This document shows, in pieces, positions 63,789 to 64,000 of a DNA stretch of 64,000 bases. The first letter of the stretch is position 1. The number at the start of each line of letters is the position of its first letter. The stretch is taken from NCBI RefSeq assembly GCF_051020955.1, contig NC_135020.1:2614501-2678500 (forward strand), in the 5' to 3' direction. A program made the translations under genes and the position numbers. The notes beneath the pieces are model-generated. The model worked only from the letters and a program-made list of their open reading frames with translations. It did not search any database and had not been told where the DNA came from. This DNA comes from Megalopta genalis. Its lineage: Eukaryota > Arthropoda > Insecta > Hymenoptera > Halictidae.

Positions 63789-64000
63789 TTGTTCTTGTTG
63801 TTCTTGTTGTTGTTGTTCATGCGGTTCTTGTTGTTGTTGCTCTTGCTGTTCTTGTTCTTGTTGTCCTTGTTGTTCTTTCTGTTCTTGTTGTTGTTGTTGT
63901 TCTTGCTGTTCTTGTTGTAGATGTTGTTTTTGTTGATCTTGTTGTTCTTGTTGTTCTTGTTGTTGTTCTTGTTGTTGTTGTTGTTGTTGTTGTTCTTGTT
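38151..64000 (-). CDS. Giant Gln/Glu-rich repeat protein, upstream part (needs UAA/UAG = Gln)
   Basis: No protein family is recognised. Read on the - strand so that the 9-bp unit is CAA CAA GAA, this stretch is about 8,616 codons of Gln-Gln-Glu with scattered Arg, His, Pro, Lys, Asp, Gly, Ala, Leu and Val. No start codon is visible, so the N-terminus would lie beyond 64000. The frame contains TAA codons, for example at 43365-43367, 53526-53528 and 62997-62999, and one TAG at 60021-60023; most replace a Gln codon. I saw no in-frame TGA although CGA is common. There is no signal peptide, membrane segment or hydrophobic core, and the period of three rules out a classic heptad coiled coil. It would be very acidic and hydrophilic. 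Against it: with the standard code the frame is broken many times, and slippage in a triplet-like repeat keeps frame without selection. Function is unknown. Confidence 0.42.
40448..41702. repeat. Third copy of the 34-kb module, with expanded Arg block
   Basis: The order of landmarks (poly-Gln at 40452, CCA-CAT landmark at 40730, gttgatgttc near 40840, TAA at 41163, gttcttcctgttc near 41427) follows 34102-35293. The main difference is an Arg-Glu-Gln run of about 16 triplets at 40858-41025, against about six in the sister. Confidence 0.7.
43560..47800. repeat. 4.24-kb higher-order unit, copy 1
   Basis: Landmarks at 43668, 44175, 44627, 45875, 46217 and 46901 recur at 47898, 48414, 48875, 50114, 50474 and 51140, offsets of 4,230-4,257 bp. 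All these offsets are multiples of 3. The unit itself contains two half-units of about 1.25 kb (44627-45874 and 45875-46900 region). Confidence 0.8.
47801..51890. repeat. 4.24-kb higher-order unit, copy 2
   Basis: Near-identical tandem copy of 43560-47800. Differences are gains or losses of 9-bp units and isolated substitutions such as cttgagg at 47775-47781. Together with the 7-kb pair it shows that recent large tandem duplications occurred at more than one place in the array. Confidence 0.8.
53529..53906. repeat. Longest perfect 9-bp run found
   Basis: About 42 consecutive TTGTTGTTC units without an interruption, just after an in-frame TAA at 53526. Other long perfect runs lie at about 1206-1476, 8225-8490, 42970-43325, 54431-54728, 56426-56696 and 62059-62319. 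Such runs are likely young expansions and are also the least reliable parts of an assembly. Confidence 0.8.
54782..58591. repeat. 3.8-kb higher-order unit, copy 1
   Basis: A block starting at the Gln-Leu-Glu site at 54813 (two successive gttgttgctcttgttgttgttcgtg segments) recurs at 58626 (offset 3,810 bp) and again at 62403 (offset 3,777 bp). The segment at 55278-55850 also recurs at 62847, offset 7,569 bp. Between the landmarks the copies differ, so this is a landmark-led repeat rather than a clean duplication. Confidence 0.6.
58592..62368. repeat. 3.8-kb higher-order unit, copy 2
   Basis: It shares its first about 360 bp with 54782 and 62369 and then diverges by insertion of other modules. 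Those include the 60431-61200 module, whose start (gtacttg then ttgtggttgtcc) recurs at 61236 and 63648. It contains the only in-frame TAG I found (60021-60023). Confidence 0.55.
60021..60023 (-). other. In-frame TAG where sister copies have CAG
   Basis: The + strand cttgctattctttctg differs by one base from the common cttgctgttctttctg (for example 2308-2323, 54349-54356). On the - strand this makes GAA TAG CAA instead of GAA CAG CAA. It is the only in-frame TAG of the Gln-Gln-Glu frame that I saw. It is silent if UAG encodes Gln and a nonsense change otherwise. Confidence 0.85.

Larger units (their letters stand above)
1..64000. repeat. Giant degenerate 9-bp minisatellite array
   Basis: The entire window is built from TTGTTGTTC (- strand GAACAACAA), about 7,000 units. 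Most deviations are single-base changes or changes in the number of TTG or TTGTTGTTC units. Perfect stretches alternate with variant-rich stretches, and the variants recur in fixed order, giving higher-order repeats of about 0.8 to 7 kb. No unique sequence interrupts it and both window edges lie inside it, so its true size is unknown. The + strand is almost free of A; A appears mainly in recurring landmark variants (gttctag, gttcatg, ttgatc, gttatt, gtacttg). I find no hairpins, tRNA-like folds or G-runs. It can be read as the coding sequence of a Q/E repeat protein or as a non-coding satellite. Confidence 0.98.

Noticed and set aside
131..63920. Many + strand Leu/Phe ORFs of 60-420 codons
   Set aside because: Antisense of the Gln-Gln-Glu frame. 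Each begins at a TTG directly after a ctag and has no start context or plausible product.
1..64000. CRISPR array
   Set aside because: There are no unique spacers, the unit is 9 bp and tandem, and no cas genes are present.
1..64000. Telomeric repeat
   Set aside because: The unit has no G-runs and does not match any telomere repeat I know. The nested kilobase modules also do not fit a telomerase product.
1..64000. Heptad coiled-coil or collagen-like protein
   Set aside because: The period is three residues with no hydrophobic a/d positions, and there is no Gly-X-Y pattern in any frame.
1..64000. GATC and CTAG sites as regulatory or restriction landmarks
   Set aside because: They arise from single changes in the unit (Glu to Asp, Gln to Leu) and follow the module pattern with no independent spacing.
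1..64000. Giant bacterial surface protein gene
   Set aside because: No secretion signal, anchor, adhesion fold or ribosome binding site is visible, and the in-frame TAA codons are not compatible with the known bacterial codes.

Overview
The whole 64-kb window is one low-complexity array. Nearly every base belongs to a degenerate 9-bp repeat, TTGTTGTTC on the + strand and GAACAACAA on the - strand. I see no ordinary gene, RNA gene, CRISPR array, insertion sequence, promoter or unique sequence, and no visible end of the array at either edge. The + strand is roughly two-thirds T, about one-fifth G and one-tenth C, with almost no A (eye estimate).

The most economical coding reading is on the - strand in the Gln-Gln-Glu frame (CAA CAA GAA). 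It runs across the whole window, about 21,300 codons with neither end inside. It has one 1-bp frameshift (extra T at 38150 within 38150-38152) and several dozen in-frame TAA codons plus one in-frame TAG. Most of these stops sit where sister repeat copies have CAA or CAG. If UAA and UAG encode Gln, as in many ciliates, hexamitid diplomonads, some oxymonads and dasycladalean green algae, this is a single giant Q/E-rich protein gene. If the code is standard, the longest stop-free stretch I found in this frame is about 2.4 kb (55430-57798), and the array is better called a non-coding or decayed satellite. I cannot settle this from the window. The very long + strand Val-Val-Leu frame (stop-free from base 1 to about 38193) looks like an antisense shadow.

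Layout: about 0.6-14.6 kb is a near-identical tandem duplication of a 7,005-7,014 bp unit, followed by a shortened third copy to about 18 kb. About 18-29 kb holds shuffled modules, including a block repeated at about 5.8 kb spacing. About 29.4-37 kb contains units repeated at 3.38-3.48 kb spacing, and a relative recurs at 40.4-41.7 kb. About 43.6-51.9 kb is another near-identical tandem duplication of about 4.24 kb. About 54.8-62.4 kb has a landmark block repeated at about 3.8 kb spacing, and 60.4-64 kb has related short modules. The modules share a small vocabulary in - strand reading: QQE filler, Arg-Glu-Gln blocks, GAG-only Glu blocks, pure poly-Gln, a Gln-Leu-Glu landmark, an Glu-Pro-His-Glu landmark, and His or Pro variants.

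Organism: probably a eukaryote, perhaps a microbe with reassigned UAA/UAG. This rests only on the repeat style and the in-frame stops, so it is weak. A satellite from a standard-code eukaryote, or an assembly over-extended through a repeat, remains possible.
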